Shown one piece after another: positions 25,497-34,364 of a DNA stretch of 64,000 nucleotides. Below the pieces are notes generated by a model. That model did no database searches and had not been told where the DNA came from. It was given only the letters and a program-made list of their open reading frames with translations. Every line of letters begins with the position of its first letter. Position 1 is the first letter of the stretch. Made by a program: the position numbers and the translations under genes. This DNA is from Bradyrhizobium sp. NFR13 (GTDB lineage Bacteria; Pseudomonadota; Alphaproteobacteria; Rhizobiales; Xanthobacteraceae): positions 806,001 through 870,000 of the forward strand of contig NZ_FOTP01000003.1 in the NCBI RefSeq assembly GCF_900114605.1, written 5' to 3'.

Positions 25497-26636
25497 CTAC
25501 CTTGCGGGCACCGGTGGAGGCTTTTGGGAGCGCGGCGGGATAACTGCATCCTTCCATTTTCCATTCTTGTCCGCCTCTGCAACGTAAGCCTTCCATAGCG
25601 TCTCTCGCATCTGGGATGAAACGTCATCAGCTGTGCGTGTGGCTTTGCCCAGAACGTCATTATACTCCGGCTTCGAGTTAAACTGGCCCTGGATTGATAC
25701 ATCGGTACCCGCCGGACTTGGATTCACGTTGAGCGTCGATGCGCTGATGGTCTTCCCGATACCTTTGAACAGATCGGGCATGATCGCTGATGTGTGAGCA
25801 GACAGCTGCTGGTCCAATTTGATGGATCCAATGACGCTCCCTTTGAAAATGGAGTTAGTCCCTCCAAATAGCCCCCCGGGAAGAGATTGATTGATGTTGG
25901 TCCACATGCTGGCTTCCACCGGATTGCAGATGTGCCCGGATGGCTGAACTCCCTTCGCGTTCATCAGGGCACGGATCACGCTTGCAGCCGTCATGAAGCT
26001 GTATCCGATATATTGGGTATGCCGTGCCCGCGTCAGTCCAACAACATTGAACAGATAGATGACGGGTCCGCCACTCTCGCCCCTTTCGGTAACGACAGGC
26101 GCCAGAAGGGTGAGCGGAGCAAACGAACCATCCTTCACATCGATCCTGACGCCGGCCGGAGGCCCCGGTTGATCCCATCCACCAGGTATGCCGAACCGGA
26201 TCGCCTGGGTGCCATAGACATCCTGCTTCATCAGGCCAAGCGCGCACATTTCGGCAGGAAAATCGCTATCGACTTTCAATAGCCCGACATCGTCCTTGGC
26301 AGCGACCACCTCTGCAAGTTTCTGAAGATTGTTCTTCTTCGATTTGACGACGATATTTCGCTCGCCGCACTCCGGAGCCAGCAGATAGACGTGCTCCGCA
26401 GTCACGACATGATTGGCATTGACCAGGAACCCCGTACCTTCCGACTTGCAGATATTGACCTTCTCCTTGTTGTCGTTCTCCTTGAAGACGGGAGTGGTGC
26501 TGCTCACGTCGATCTTGACGATCGCCTGCCGGAACAGGCTGGCGATCACGTCTTCATAGGCCGACGGTTCCGATGCACGACAGGCTGTCGAAATTACGAG
26601 GCCAATTCCGATCAGCGGAAGTGCGAGCCTGCACAT
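25497..26636 (-). CDS. Trypsin-like serine protease, exported
   Basis: A 379-residue protein. An N-terminal hydrophobic stretch (LALPLIGIGLVISTA) suggests secretion; a Cys at 19 follows but the lipobox is poor. The chymotrypsin-fold triad is visible: H82 in VVTAEHVY, D116 in AAKDDVGLL and S188 in ERGESGGPV. The C-terminal ~150 residues lack a PDZ domain and match nothing I recognise. ATG 26636 is four bases after the stop of the upstream amidase gene, so the two are translationally linked; an ATG at 26660 would overlap that stop. Base composition is visibly lower in GC than the flanks, consistent with acquisition. Confidence 0.8.
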   Translation of the reverse strand: MCRLALPLIGIGLVISTACRASEPSAYEDVIASLFRQAIVKIDVSSTTPVFKENDNKEKVNICKSEGTGFLVNANHVVTAEHVYLLAPECGERNIVVKSKKNNLQKLAEVVAAKDDVGLLKVDSDFPAEMCALGLMKQDVYGTQAIRFGIPGGWDQPGPPAGVRIDVKDGSFAPLTLLAPVVTERGESGGPVIYLFNVVGLTRARHTQYIGYSFMTAASVIRALMNAKGVQPSGHICNPVEASMWTNINQSLPGGLFGGTNSIFKGSVIGSIKLDQQLSAHTSAIMPDLFKGIGKTISASTLNVNPSPAGTDVSIQGQFNSKPEYNDVLGKATRTADDVSSQMRETLWKAYVAEADKNGKWKDAVIPPRSQKPPPVPAR

Positions 26637-26640
26637 GTCA

Positions 26641-27504
26641 TCACGCCCTCGGCTGGACATTTTTCACGAACGAAACGTATTTCATGAATCTGCTGCCGGG
26701 CTGGGTGGACATGTTCGCGACGGTAATCGCGCCGTTGCTTCCTGACTGACTTTGGTTGCCGCCGATCACCTGCACCAGGCCCGGAGACGGAACCTTGACA
26801 AAAAATGTAACGTGTCCGGTCCCTTGGCAGGCTCTCGTCAGATTGTCCGTACCTGCGTTTTTGAGAACAACGATATCCCCCCGCTTCGGAGCAGAGATCG
26901 GCTTCCAGCAGCGAAATGACCCTGAACTTGCGCTGTTGGTACTGTATTGCTTCAGACTTGCAGGCGTGAATGGCTTGCCTTTTCTGATGTAGCCAGCCGC
27001 CCCGTTTCCGATCTGGTCGACGCTCTTGGCGCGCGCGCGCAACAGACACCAGTTCATGAATGCCGCACACCACGCCGTCACGTCGCCTTCGGGCTTCGTC
27101 TGGGTTGACGTGAAAAAATGCATGATCATCGGATTTGCCCGCACCGGCCATTCGCGCGCGAATGGCCGAAGGTCCTCGCCATACGCCCCGGCTCCGACCG
27201 CTAGAAAATACTGCGCGACATCGATCGGTGCTCCACCGATCGGTGAATTCATCAGAATATCGTAAGCCTTGTCGATTTCAGCAGACGTCGGCGGTGCGGT
27301 ACCAACAGGTGTAAGCTCGCCGAAACCTGCTGGCGGCTGTGAAGCCTTGTCGGCAAGATCTGCGGGCAGAGGTGGCAAAGCGCTGATGATAGTGATGTCA
27401 GGTGTTGCGGCTGGCGGCGAAGCGGCTGGTGTCTGTGCCAATGCCGGGAATATCGGGGAGGCTGCGGCCATACCTGCTGATACGAGAAAGCGACGACGAT
27501 CCAT
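26641..27504 (-). CDS. Tat-exported TIGR02594/CHAP-like peptidoglycan amidase
   Basis: A 287-residue protein. MDRRRFLVSAGMAAASPIFPALA is a Tat signal peptide. After a Pro-rich linker and an unassigned region (about 70-140), the C-terminal half has the NlpC/P60-CHAP core of the TIGR02594 group: C146 in TAWCAAFMNWCL, GDIVVL, H231 in GTGHVTFFV and N250 in VIGGNQSQ, a likely Cys-His-Asn triad. Relatives occur in phage endolysins and secreted bacterial hydrolases. The ATG at 27504 has CAGGAGAACTGGG. Upstream DNA is AT-rich (27540-27590), giving a likely promoter. Forms a tight pair with the protease. Confidence 0.78.
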   Translation of the reverse strand: MDRRRFLVSAGMAAASPIFPALAQTPAASPPAATPDITIISALPPLPADLADKASQPPAGFGELTPVGTAPPTSAEIDKAYDILMNSPIGGAPIDVAQYFLAVGAGAYGEDLRPFAREWPVRANPMIMHFFTSTQTKPEGDVTAWCAAFMNWCLLRARAKSVDQIGNGAAGYIRKGKPFTPASLKQYSTNSASSGSFRCWKPISAPKRGDIVVLKNAGTDNLTRACQGTGHVTFFVKVPSPGLVQVIGGNQSQSGSNGAITVANMSTQPGSRFMKYVSFVKNVQPRA

Positions 27505-27647
27505 CCCAGTTCTCCTGAAAACCAATTTCGTAATAAAATAAAATTGTCCGACAACAACCATAAAATGTCAAATTAAATCACTCAACCTTACGCAGCATCA
27601 TTGAAATCGATGGGATTCTTCTGCGGTTCGTTACTTGCGACGCACCG

Positions 27648-28391
27648 CTACTTCTGCGCTAGATAATCGAACGCCACGTCGCCCAGGCCCAGCGTCAGAT
27701 CGCACTTGAAGTGCAGCGCGGACACAACCTCTTTCACCGGCAGCCGCGCCACATCGGCGAGCGCGTGAGGAAACAGCCCGAGCGCGGCGGGGCCGGTCCA
27801 GGCTTCCTTCAGATTGATCTCTTCCAGGTGATAGCGCACCAATTCGCAGATGCGCGGCGAACCGTCCACATGCGGGATGATCTTCAAAATGAAGTTCGGC
27901 ACCTGCAGCGCGTGCATCACCGTGGCATGATCCACCGGCCGATGCTTGTAGCCCATGGTGCCCGACGCGCAGAGCACCGAGCCGTAATGCAGCGTGCCGA
28001 CCAGCACATCGCTCTCCACGGCGATCTTTGGCGTCGCGCGCTTCTTCGGAAAGCCCCAGAGCTCGCGACCGCCAGCGATCGGCGCATCGTCGTCGAGATA
28101 CATCGAGTGGATATAGACGCCCTCAACGCCATTGAGGCGCACCGGGATCGCCTGCCCGGTTTCGGTGTAGTCGCCGAAGCCGGTGGAATCCGGCATGCGG
28201 ATGAATTCGTACTTCACGATATTGTCGACGATTTCGAGCGGCTCCGGCACGACGGCCTGCAGCGCTTCCATGTCGGTACGATAGCTGATGATGAAATATT
28301 CGCGGTCGTAGAATTTGTAGGGCCCGGGCGGAAACGACGGATTGGTCAGCGGCATCGAATAGGCGTTGCGTCGGACGTCATCGATCTTCAT
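27648..28391 (-). CDS. adc: Acetoacetate decarboxylase
   Basis: A 247-residue enzyme. The Schiff-base lysine motif is [16 protein letters not shown], and the family N-terminus [28 protein letters not shown] is present. It decarboxylates acetoacetate to acetone and CO2, although relatives act on other beta-keto acids or as aldolase-dehydratases. ATG 28391 is used; an upstream extension encodes only low-complexity residues. A diverged 3' end of a second copy lies 2.2 kb away beyond the protease/amidase pair, so the locus once held tandem or duplicated adc genes. Confidence 0.9.
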   Translation of the reverse strand: MKIDDVRRNAYSMPLTNPSFPPGPYKFYDREYFIISYRTDMEALQAVVPEPLEIVDNIVKYEFIRMPDSTGFGDYTETGQAIPVRLNGVEGVYIHSMYLDDDAPIAGGRELWGFPKKRATPKIAVESDVLVGTLHYGSVLCASGTMGYKHRPVDHATVMHALQVPNFILKIIPHVDGSPRICELVRYHLEEINLKEAWTGPAALGLFPHALADVARLPVKEVVSALHFKCDLTLGLGDVAFDYLAQK

Positions 28392-28470
28392 GTGCAGCCC
28401 CTGTGATCTTGTTGCCGGGGAGTATGGGGGCGGCATGTGAAATGAGCGAGACCAGATTGCGGGCAGCGCC

Positions 28471-28800
28471 TTACTTCGTCGTGATCGGCGGCGCGACCTT
28501 CTCGGCTGGCGCGGGCGGCAGCGCCGGTTTGACGCCGGCATCGCGCGCTTCCGCATCCGGGCGGGCCGGCTGCGGCGGGGTCTCCTGCGGACGCTGGCCG
28601 GTTGTCGCCGGCTCAGACGGTACTGCTGGCTTGCTCTCGGCGCCCGGCGTCGACTGCAGTGGCGGCGTCGCCTGCGCCAGTCGCGCTGGCGGCGGCGTCA
28701 AAGTGAGTCTTGCCATGACCGAGGTCGACATGCCGGACAGCGCTGCGAGCGCTAAGGCCGCGAGCACGAGCTGTTTCCGAGGCACGTATATCTTCGTCAT
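28471..28800 (-). CDS. Proline-rich exported hypothetical protein
   Basis: A 109-residue protein: a signal peptide or TM helix ([21 protein letters not shown]) followed by a Pro/Ala-rich tail without globular character (about 30-109: [15 protein letters not shown], then [21 protein letters not shown]). Likely a periplasm- or wall-spanning low-complexity protein; no family is recognised. The ATG at 28800 has GCGGTGAATGCC upstream. It sits between mgtC-like and adc genes on the same strand, with about 70-80 bp on either side. Confidence 0.55.
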   Translation of the reverse strand: MTKIYVPRKQLVLAALALAALSGMSTSVMARLTLTPPPARLAQATPPLQSTPGAESKPAVPSEPATTGQRPQETPPQPARPDAEARDAGVKPALPPAPAEKVAPPITTK

Positions 28801-28869
28801 GGCATTCACCGCTATTTGTCTGCGGTGACAACGGGGCCCGGCCCGCAAGGTTCCCGTACCAGAAAGTCG

Positions 28870-29586
28870 TTAGTCCTTGGTACTGACGTCCCAGGTCGCA
28901 TTGCGCACGCCGGGCAGCACCTCGAGTTTGGCGGCGACAGCGTCCAGCTCTTTGGGATCGACGGCGGTCGAGACCAGCGTGGCCACGATCTCCTGCTGGG
29001 TCTCGCTCTGCTCGATGACATCGACATCACCGACGGGATACTTCGCGGCTTCCAGTGCTTCCTGCAGCCGCTCACGCATGTCGGAGACGACTTCCGGCGA
29101 AACCGCGAGCCGCACATAGTAAGTCGCTTCGGAGGACTTCGCGTCCAGTGGCGAGCGATTGATCGCATTGACCAGCGGCCGTAGCAGCGTGTTGCCGGCC
29201 AGCACGAAGACGGTCAGCGCGATTGCCTGCGCGATCATATCCGCGCCGGCGCAGGAGCCGACTGCGGCCGACCCCCACAGCGTCGCCGCCGTATTGAGGC
29301 CGCTGACATTAGTGCCTTCTTTCATGATCACGCCGGCGCCGAGGAAGCCGATGCCCGAGACCACATAGGCGATGACGCGGACAGCACCGTCCGCGTCGGC
29401 CAGTTGCATCGCAAGATCGACGAAGGCCGCGGCCCCCACCGCCACCAGCACATTGGTGCGCAGGCCCGCAGTGCGTTGGCGATATTGCCGCTCGGCGCCG
29501 ATCAGCGTGCCCAGCACAAAGGCGGTCGCCAGGCTGAGCAACGTGTCGAGAAAGTCGTAAGTCTGAAATGTCGCCAGAAATCGCAT
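28870..29586 (-). CDS. MgtC/SapB family membrane protein
   Basis: A 238-residue protein. The N-terminal ~135 residues hold four hydrophobic segments with the MgtC signature LIGAERQYRQRTAGLRTNVLVAVGAAAFV and YVVSGIGFLGAGVIMKEGTNVSGLNTAATLW. The C-terminal cytoplasmic domain (about 150-238) looks like an ACT-fold (YVRLAVSPEVVSDMRERLQEAL). MgtC proteins modulate F-type ATPase and Mg2+ or phosphate homeostasis rather than transport Mg2+. The ATG at 29586 is chosen so that the first helix follows directly; upstream ATGs in frame add a non-conserved leader. Confidence 0.85.
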   Translation of the reverse strand: MRFLATFQTYDFLDTLLSLATAFVLGTLIGAERQYRQRTAGLRTNVLVAVGAAAFVDLAMQLADADGAVRVIAYVVSGIGFLGAGVIMKEGTNVSGLNTAATLWGSAAVGSCAGADMIAQAIALTVFVLAGNTLLRPLVNAINRSPLDAKSSEATYYVRLAVSPEVVSDMRERLQEALEAAKYPVGDVDVIEQSETQQEIVATLVSTAVDPKELDAVAAKLEVLPGVRNATWDVSTKD

Positions 29587-29656
29587 GATGCCTGCATGCG
29601 TACAGGAAGTGACGGGCGGATGACAATGCCGCCTCGCACCGACCATTGTGAACTCC

Positions 29657-29695
29657 CTCTCCCCTCTAGCGAAGCTTTTTCGCACCGGGGGAGAG
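29657..29695. repeat. Short inverted repeat between WD40 and mgtC-like genes
   Basis: CTCTCCCC (29657-29664) pairs with GGGGAGAG (29688-29695), with an inner GAAGCTTTTTC hairpin. It lies just after the end of the zinc operon and may act as its 3' structure, but lacks a T tract. Confidence 0.45.
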
Positions 29696-29703
29696 TGAAA
29701 GAG

Positions 29704-30723
29704 CTACAGTTCCAGCAGCCCTGCGTCGCCGTCCTGATCGGCGAAGGCGAGCAGCGTGCCCTTGGCATTCCAGGCCAGCGCGCTGACGGGTTGCCCCTTG
29801 TTGGCGCGTATCAGAATCTCCGCACCGTCTGTGATGCGGACCATCAGGATGGTGCCATCGCTGTAGCCGGCAGCGAGGATGTCCTGCTTGGGATGGCAGG
29901 CCACCATGGTGACCTTGGCCTTGAGCGGCGCAAGCATTGCCGGCTCCTTGCCCATCGGACCGTCCTTGCTCGCGAACGGCCAGATGATGACCGTATCAGC
30001 GCCCGAGGTCGCCAGACCCTTGCCGCCGGCGCTCCAGGCGATGGAGCGGACGCGCGCGGGATAACCGGTCATGCGCATGTGCTTGCCGTCGACGAGACGC
30101 CAGCCATGCAGCGCCGGCTCATGCATCGCGGTGACCAGAAACTTGTTGTCCGGGCTGAAAGTCACGCCGAGATGCGAACCCGCCCATTCCAGCACTTCGG
30201 CATTGCCGGCCATGTTGGGAAACCACAGCGTCACGCCGTTGTAATGCGCGATCGCGAGCCGTAGCCCCTTGGGTGCGAATGCAAGGCCACCGACGGTCGA
30301 TGGCACCTCGAAGGATTTCACCTCCCCTTTCGGCGCTTGCACGAAGGCCGTCTTGCCCGCCGACCACGCCACTGCGCCATCAGGATGCAACGCAACGCTG
30401 TCGATCCAGCGCCGCTTGGCGTCGGTCGCGAAGGTCGAGACCGCACCCTCGCGATCGAGCACAACCACCTTGCCGTCGTCACAGCCCATGACGATGCGCT
30501 TGCCATCGGAGGTCGAGCACAGGATGCCGCCGAACGCGACCTCGACCGGCGATGTGGCGCCGGCCGGATCGACCAGCGTAACCTTCTCCTCGACGCCGAC
30601 GAACGCCGCCTTGTCGCCGAGAAAATGCACAGCGGTGACACCCGCACCAATGGCCACCGGCACGACACGGTCGGTTACCGAGACGATGGATTCCTGCTCC
30701 TGCAGTGGATTGAAATCGGGCAT
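29704..30723 (-). CDS. WD40 repeat protein of the zinc operon
   Basis: A 339-residue beta-propeller protein without signal peptide, so cytoplasmic. Repeats are seen as AWSAGGKGLATSGADTVIIWPF, HPKQDILAAGYSDGTILMVRI, AWNAKGTLLAFADQDGDAGLLEL and others, about seven blades. Its ATG overlaps the stop of the COG0523 GTPase gene by one base (TGATG), implying translational coupling. It is the last gene of the Zur-box operon, so its role is probably in zinc-limited growth, for example as a scaffold or partner of the GTPase. No WD40 protein of known function resembles it closely enough to name. Confidence 0.82.
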   Translation of the reverse strand: MPDFNPLQEQESIVSVTDRVVPVAIGAGVTAVHFLGDKAAFVGVEEKVTLVDPAGATSPVEVAFGGILCSTSDGKRIVMGCDDGKVVVLDREGAVSTFATDAKRRWIDSVALHPDGAVAWSAGKTAFVQAPKGEVKSFEVPSTVGGLAFAPKGLRLAIAHYNGVTLWFPNMAGNAEVLEWAGSHLGVTFSPDNKFLVTAMHEPALHGWRLVDGKHMRMTGYPARVRSIAWSAGGKGLATSGADTVIIWPFASKDGPMGKEPAMLAPLKAKVTMVACHPKQDILAAGYSDGTILMVRITDGAEILIRANKGQPVSALAWNAKGTLLAFADQDGDAGLLEL

Positions 30724-31775
30724 CAGGATGGGATGACTTTTTCGAAGCCGTCGCGGATCAGCTGCTCAGGCAGGTCGCGACCGATAAAGACGAGACGGCT
30801 CTCGCGCTTCTCGCCATCCTTCCACGGCCGCTGGTGATCGCCTTCCAGCATCATGTGCACGCCCTGGAAAACATAGCGGTCATCATCGCCCGAGAATGAC
30901 AGAATGCCCTTGGAGCGGAGGATCTTGCCGCCTTCCTTGGCCATCAGGTCCTGCAGCCACGGCATGAAGCTCGATGCGTCGAGCGCCTTGTCGGTGCGCA
31001 GCGACAGCGATTGCATGTCCTCGTCGTGATAGTGCTTTAACCCGTGGCCGTGGCCGTGGTCATGATCGTGGTGGTGCTGGCCGTGATCGTGGTCATGGTG
31101 ATGCTCGTGACCGTCATCTGCGCTGAGAAATTCAGGCTCGATCTCCAGAATACGGTCGAGATCGAAGGCCCCGCGTTCCAGCACGTCGGACAGTTTCACC
31201 TGCGCGCGCTCGGTCTTGTGCAGTTTCGCATAGGGATTGATCGCGCGGATGCGCGCCTCGACTTCGGCGAGTTCGGGCTTCGACACGAGATCGACCTTGT
31301 TCAGCACAATGACATCGGCGAAGGCGATCTGGTTCTTGGCTTCCGGCGCGTCCTTGAGACGGTCGCTCAGCCACTTGGCATCGGCCACGGTGACGACCGC
31401 ATCGAGCCGCGCATGGGCCTGCACGTCCTCATCGACGAAGAAAGTCTGCGCCACCGGCGCGGGATCGGCCAGGCCAGTGGTCTCGACGATGATGGCGTCG
31501 AACTTGCCTTTGCGCTTCATCAATCCGTCGAGAATGCGCACGAGGTCGCCGCGCACGGTACAGCAGACGCAGCCGTTGTTCATCTCGAACACTTCTTCGT
31601 CCGCGCCGATGATGAGGTCGTTGTCGATACCGATCTCGCCAAATTCGTTGACGATGACCGCGTATTTCTTGCCGTGGTTTTCCGACAGAATGCGGTTCAG
31701 CAGCGTGGTCTTGCCGGCGCCGAGATAGCCGGTCAGCACGGTCACGGGAATTTTGTTGGCAGTCGCTTCAGACAT
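30723..31775 (-). CDS. COG0523 (CobW/ZigA-type) G3E GTPase metallochaperone
   Basis: A 350-residue GTPase. Walker A is GYLGAGKTTLLN, the metal-binding CxCC is NNGCVCCTVRGDL, and NKVDL follows. A His/Asp-rich insertion (about 215-255: DGHEHHHDHDHGQHHHDHDHG) precedes the C-terminal CobW_C domain (about 255-345). Zur-controlled members of this family deliver zinc to client enzymes when zinc is scarce. ATG 31775 has CCGGAGTGATC. Fifth gene of the operon led by the Zur box and coupled to the WD40 gene. Confidence 0.9.
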   Translation of the reverse strand: MSEATANKIPVTVLTGYLGAGKTTLLNRILSENHGKKYAVIVNEFGEIGIDNDLIIGADEEVFEMNNGCVCCTVRGDLVRILDGLMKRKGKFDAIIVETTGLADPAPVAQTFFVDEDVQAHARLDAVVTVADAKWLSDRLKDAPEAKNQIAFADVIVLNKVDLVSKPELAEVEARIRAINPYAKLHKTERAQVKLSDVLERGAFDLDRILEIEPEFLSADDGHEHHHDHDHGQHHHDHDHGHGHGLKHYHDEDMQSLSLRTDKALDASSFMPWLQDLMAKEGGKILRSKGILSFSGDDDRYVFQGVHMMLEGDHQRPWKDGEKRESRLVFIGRDLPEQLIRDGFEKVIPS

Positions 31776-31837
31776 GATCACTCCGGCGGGGTCTTTTTCA
31801 GGGACTTGGCAGCGCCGGCAGCAGGGGTGCCCCTGCG

Positions 31838-32728
31838 CTAACTGGTCAGCGCGCTCGTCAGCGCCTTTATATTGTGCCTGACCATGTCAATGTAAGTGGG
31901 TGCATCGCCGTTTTCGGCCGTCAGGCTATCGGAATACAGCGTTCCGCCGATTTTTGCCCCGGTCTCGGCGGCGATCCGGCGCATCAGCCGGGGATCGGCG
32001 ATATTTTCCAGAAAAACAGCCGGAATTTTCGAGAGCTTGAGCTGGGTGATGATGACGGCGATATCCTTGGCGCTGGGCTCGGAATCCGTCGAAACGCCCT
32101 GCGGCGCAATGAATTCGATGCCATAGGCCGCCGCGAAATATCCGAAGGCGTCATGGGTCGAGATAACCTTGCGGCGGGCCTTGGGAATGCTGGCGACAGC
32201 GGCCTTCACGTCATTATCGAGGACAGCCAGCTTCGCGAGATAAGCCTCAGCGTTCGCCTTGTAGGCGTTCGCACCGGCCGGATCGGCTTTGGCCAGCGCA
32301 TCGCGAATGTTTGCGACGTAGAGCTTGGCATTGGCCACCGACTGCCAGGCATGCGGATCTTCGTGAGAGTCGAGCTTGCGCGGTGCGATGCCCTGGGTTG
32401 CGGTGACCACCGTCGCCTTGCCACCGGATGATTTCACCAGACGCGGCAGCCAGCCTTCAAAGCCGAGACCATTGACCACTACGAGCTTCGCATCGGCGAT
32501 CTTTTTCGCGTCAGTCGGAGACGGCGTATACACATGTGCATCGCCGTTGGGGCCGACCAGCGTGGTCACAGCGACTCGCTCCCCTCCGACATTGCGTACG
32601 AAGTCACCCAGGATGGAAAAACTGGCAACGATGTGGATCTTGTCCTGTGCACGCGCGGGAAGGATCACGCTGAGCAGCGATAGGGCAGCACAGAGAACGA
32701 ATACGCTGGATTTCCGCAAGACTGACAC
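31838..32728 (-). CDS. znuA: Zinc/manganese ABC transporter substrate-binding protein (ZnuA/TroA-like)
   Basis: A 296-residue cluster A-I binding protein. The signal peptide ends LPARAQ. Candidate metal ligands are His in GDAHVYTPSP, His in DPHAWQS, His in STHDAFGYFAAAYG and Asp in LYSDSLT, the His3-Asp set of zinc binders such as TroA rather than the His2-Glu-Asp of Mn binders. The acidic/His-rich loop of E. coli ZnuA is lacking. The start lies two bases beyond the permease stop. With the Zur box, zinc is the likely cargo. Confidence 0.9.
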   Translation of the reverse strand: MSVLRKSSVFVLCAALSLLSVILPARAQDKIHIVASFSILGDFVRNVGGERVAVTTLVGPNGDAHVYTPSPTDAKKIADAKLVVVNGLGFEGWLPRLVKSSGGKATVVTATQGIAPRKLDSHEDPHAWQSVANAKLYVANIRDALAKADPAGANAYKANAEAYLAKLAVLDNDVKAAVASIPKARRKVISTHDAFGYFAAAYGIEFIAPQGVSTDSEPSAKDIAVIITQLKLSKIPAVFLENIADPRLMRRIAAETGAKIGGTLYSDSLTAENGDAPTYIDMVRHNIKALTSALTS

Positions 32729-32730
32729 AA

Positions 32731-33600
32731 CTACGCCTCAAGATGACGGCCGGGGAATAACTGCCTCACCAAGCCACTGACATTGCCGAACAAAACCGAA
32801 AATACATACAGCACCGCAGCAACCAGGATGATCGCGGGGCCGGACGGCACCTTGGTCTGGAATGACAGCACCAAACCGACGTAACCGGAGATCATCGCGC
32901 TCGCGACGGAGATCATCATCATCCCCGTAATATCGCGCGACCAGAACCGCGCGATGCCCGCCGGCAGGATCATCAGGCCAACCGCAAGCAGTGTGCCGAG
33001 CGCGTGAAAACCGTTGACAAGATTGACGACGACCAACGCAAGGAATGCGAGATGGGCCGGCGCACCGGCACGCGAGACCGTGCGCAGAAACACCGGATCG
33101 ACGCATTCGATCACCAGCGGGCGATAGATCACCGCCATCACCACCAGCGAGATCGTTGCGTTGAAGGCGATCACCAGCAGCGTCTGGTCGTCCAGCGCCA
33201 GAATGTTGCCGAACAGCACATGCAACAGATCGATATTGGTGCCGCGCATCGAGACGATGGTGACGCCGACTGCCAGTGATACGAGATAGAAGGCCGCAAG
33301 CGACGCATCTTCCTTGATGACGGTGACGCGCGACACCAGACCTGCCAGCAGCGCGACGGAGAAACCAGCAATCAGGCCGCCAAACGTCATCGCGAACAGA
33401 TTGAGCCCAGAGAACAGGAAGCCTATGGCCGCCCCCGGCAGGATGGCATGCGCCATGGCATCGCCCACAAGGCTCATCCGCCGCAGCATCAGGAAGACGC
33501 CGATCGGCGCACCGCCAAGTGCCAGCGCGACCACGCCGGCCAGCGCGCGGCGCATGAATTCGAAATCGAGGAATGGCGCGATCAGCGCATCGTAAAGCAT
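32731..33600 (-). CDS. znuB: Zinc ABC transporter permease (ZnuB-like)
   Basis: A 289-residue membrane protein with eight or nine TM segments. It has the ABC-3 family features ALGGAPIGVFLMLRRMSLVGDAMAHAILPGAAIGFLFSG and VGLMILPAGIARFWSRDI. It forms the inner-membrane channel with the ATPase. The start is five bases after the ATPase stop, so it is in the same operon. Confidence 0.92.
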   Translation of the reverse strand: MLYDALIAPFLDFEFMRRALAGVVALALGGAPIGVFLMLRRMSLVGDAMAHAILPGAAIGFLFSGLNLFAMTFGGLIAGFSVALLAGLVSRVTVIKEDASLAAFYLVSLAVGVTIVSMRGTNIDLLHVLFGNILALDDQTLLVIAFNATISLVVMAVIYRPLVIECVDPVFLRTVSRAGAPAHLAFLALVVVNLVNGFHALGTLLAVGLMILPAGIARFWSRDITGMMMISVASAMISGYVGLVLSFQTKVPSGPAIILVAAVLYVFSVLFGNVSGLVRQLFPGRHLEA

Positions 33601-33605
33601 GGCGA

Positions 33606-34364
33606 TCAGGCCGCCCGCGAATGTGCGGCATCGACGACGCAGGTGCCCGCGCCATCGTCGAAGGCCTCACACATGCGCCGTGCTTCGAGCAGGTTATCCG
33701 CCGTCAATACCTGCTGCGTTGCACCCCAGGCCACCGAGCCACGCGCCAGCAGCAGCGTGTCCGGGAAATGCGCACGCACCATATCCATATCGTGCAGCGC
33801 CGCCAGCACCGTTCGCTTTTCCGCGTGCCAGTGACGAACCAGCGCAATCAGATCCGCCGAGGTCTTGGCGTCGATGGCATTAAACGGTTCGTCGAGCACG
33901 ATCACCCGCGCATCCTGCAGCAGCACGCGCGCGAACAGCATGCGCTGCATCTGGCCGCCGGATAGTGTGCCGATATTGCGGTTCTCGAAACCGTTGAGGC
34001 CGACAGCAGCCAGCGCCTGCGCGATTTGCGCGCGCGCTTTTTTGCCGAGGCCACCGAAGATGCCGGTGGTGCGCCACAGGCCTGTGCCGACGAAATCGAA
34101 TACCGAAATCGGGAACGTCCGGTCGATATCGACGCTCTGCGGCAGATAGGCGATATCGCGCGCCTTCAACCCACCCAGCATGATCGCACCGGTCAGCGGC
34201 TTCAGAATGCCGACGATGCCGCGAAACAACGTTGACTTGCCGGCGCCATTAGGACCGACCACCGCGAGAAGGCTGCCGGCCGAGATCTCGCCATTGAGGT
34301 GATGCACCGCCGGATGCCGGTCATAGCCCAGCGTGACGTCCCGAAATGAAAGCTGCGCGCTCAT
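33606..34364 (-). CDS. znuC: Zinc ABC transporter ATP-binding protein (ZnuC-like)
   Basis: A 252-residue ATPase: Walker A GPNGAGKST, signature LSGGQMQRM, Walker B VIVLDEP, then the H-loop in LAALHDMDMV. It powers the permease. Its ATG overlaps the stop of the upstream His-rich gene (ATGA), showing translational coupling. Confidence 0.93.
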   Translation of the reverse strand: MSAQLSFRDVTLGYDRHPAVHHLNGEISAGSLLAVVGPNGAGKSTLFRGIVGILKPLTGAIMLGGLKARDIAYLPQSVDIDRTFPISVFDFVGTGLWRTTGIFGGLGKKARAQIAQALAAVGLNGFENRNIGTLSGGQMQRMLFARVLLQDARVIVLDEPFNAIDAKTSADLIALVRHWHAEKRTVLAALHDMDMVRAHFPDTLLLARGSVAWGATQQVLTADNLLEARRMCEAFDDGAGTCVVDAAHSRAA

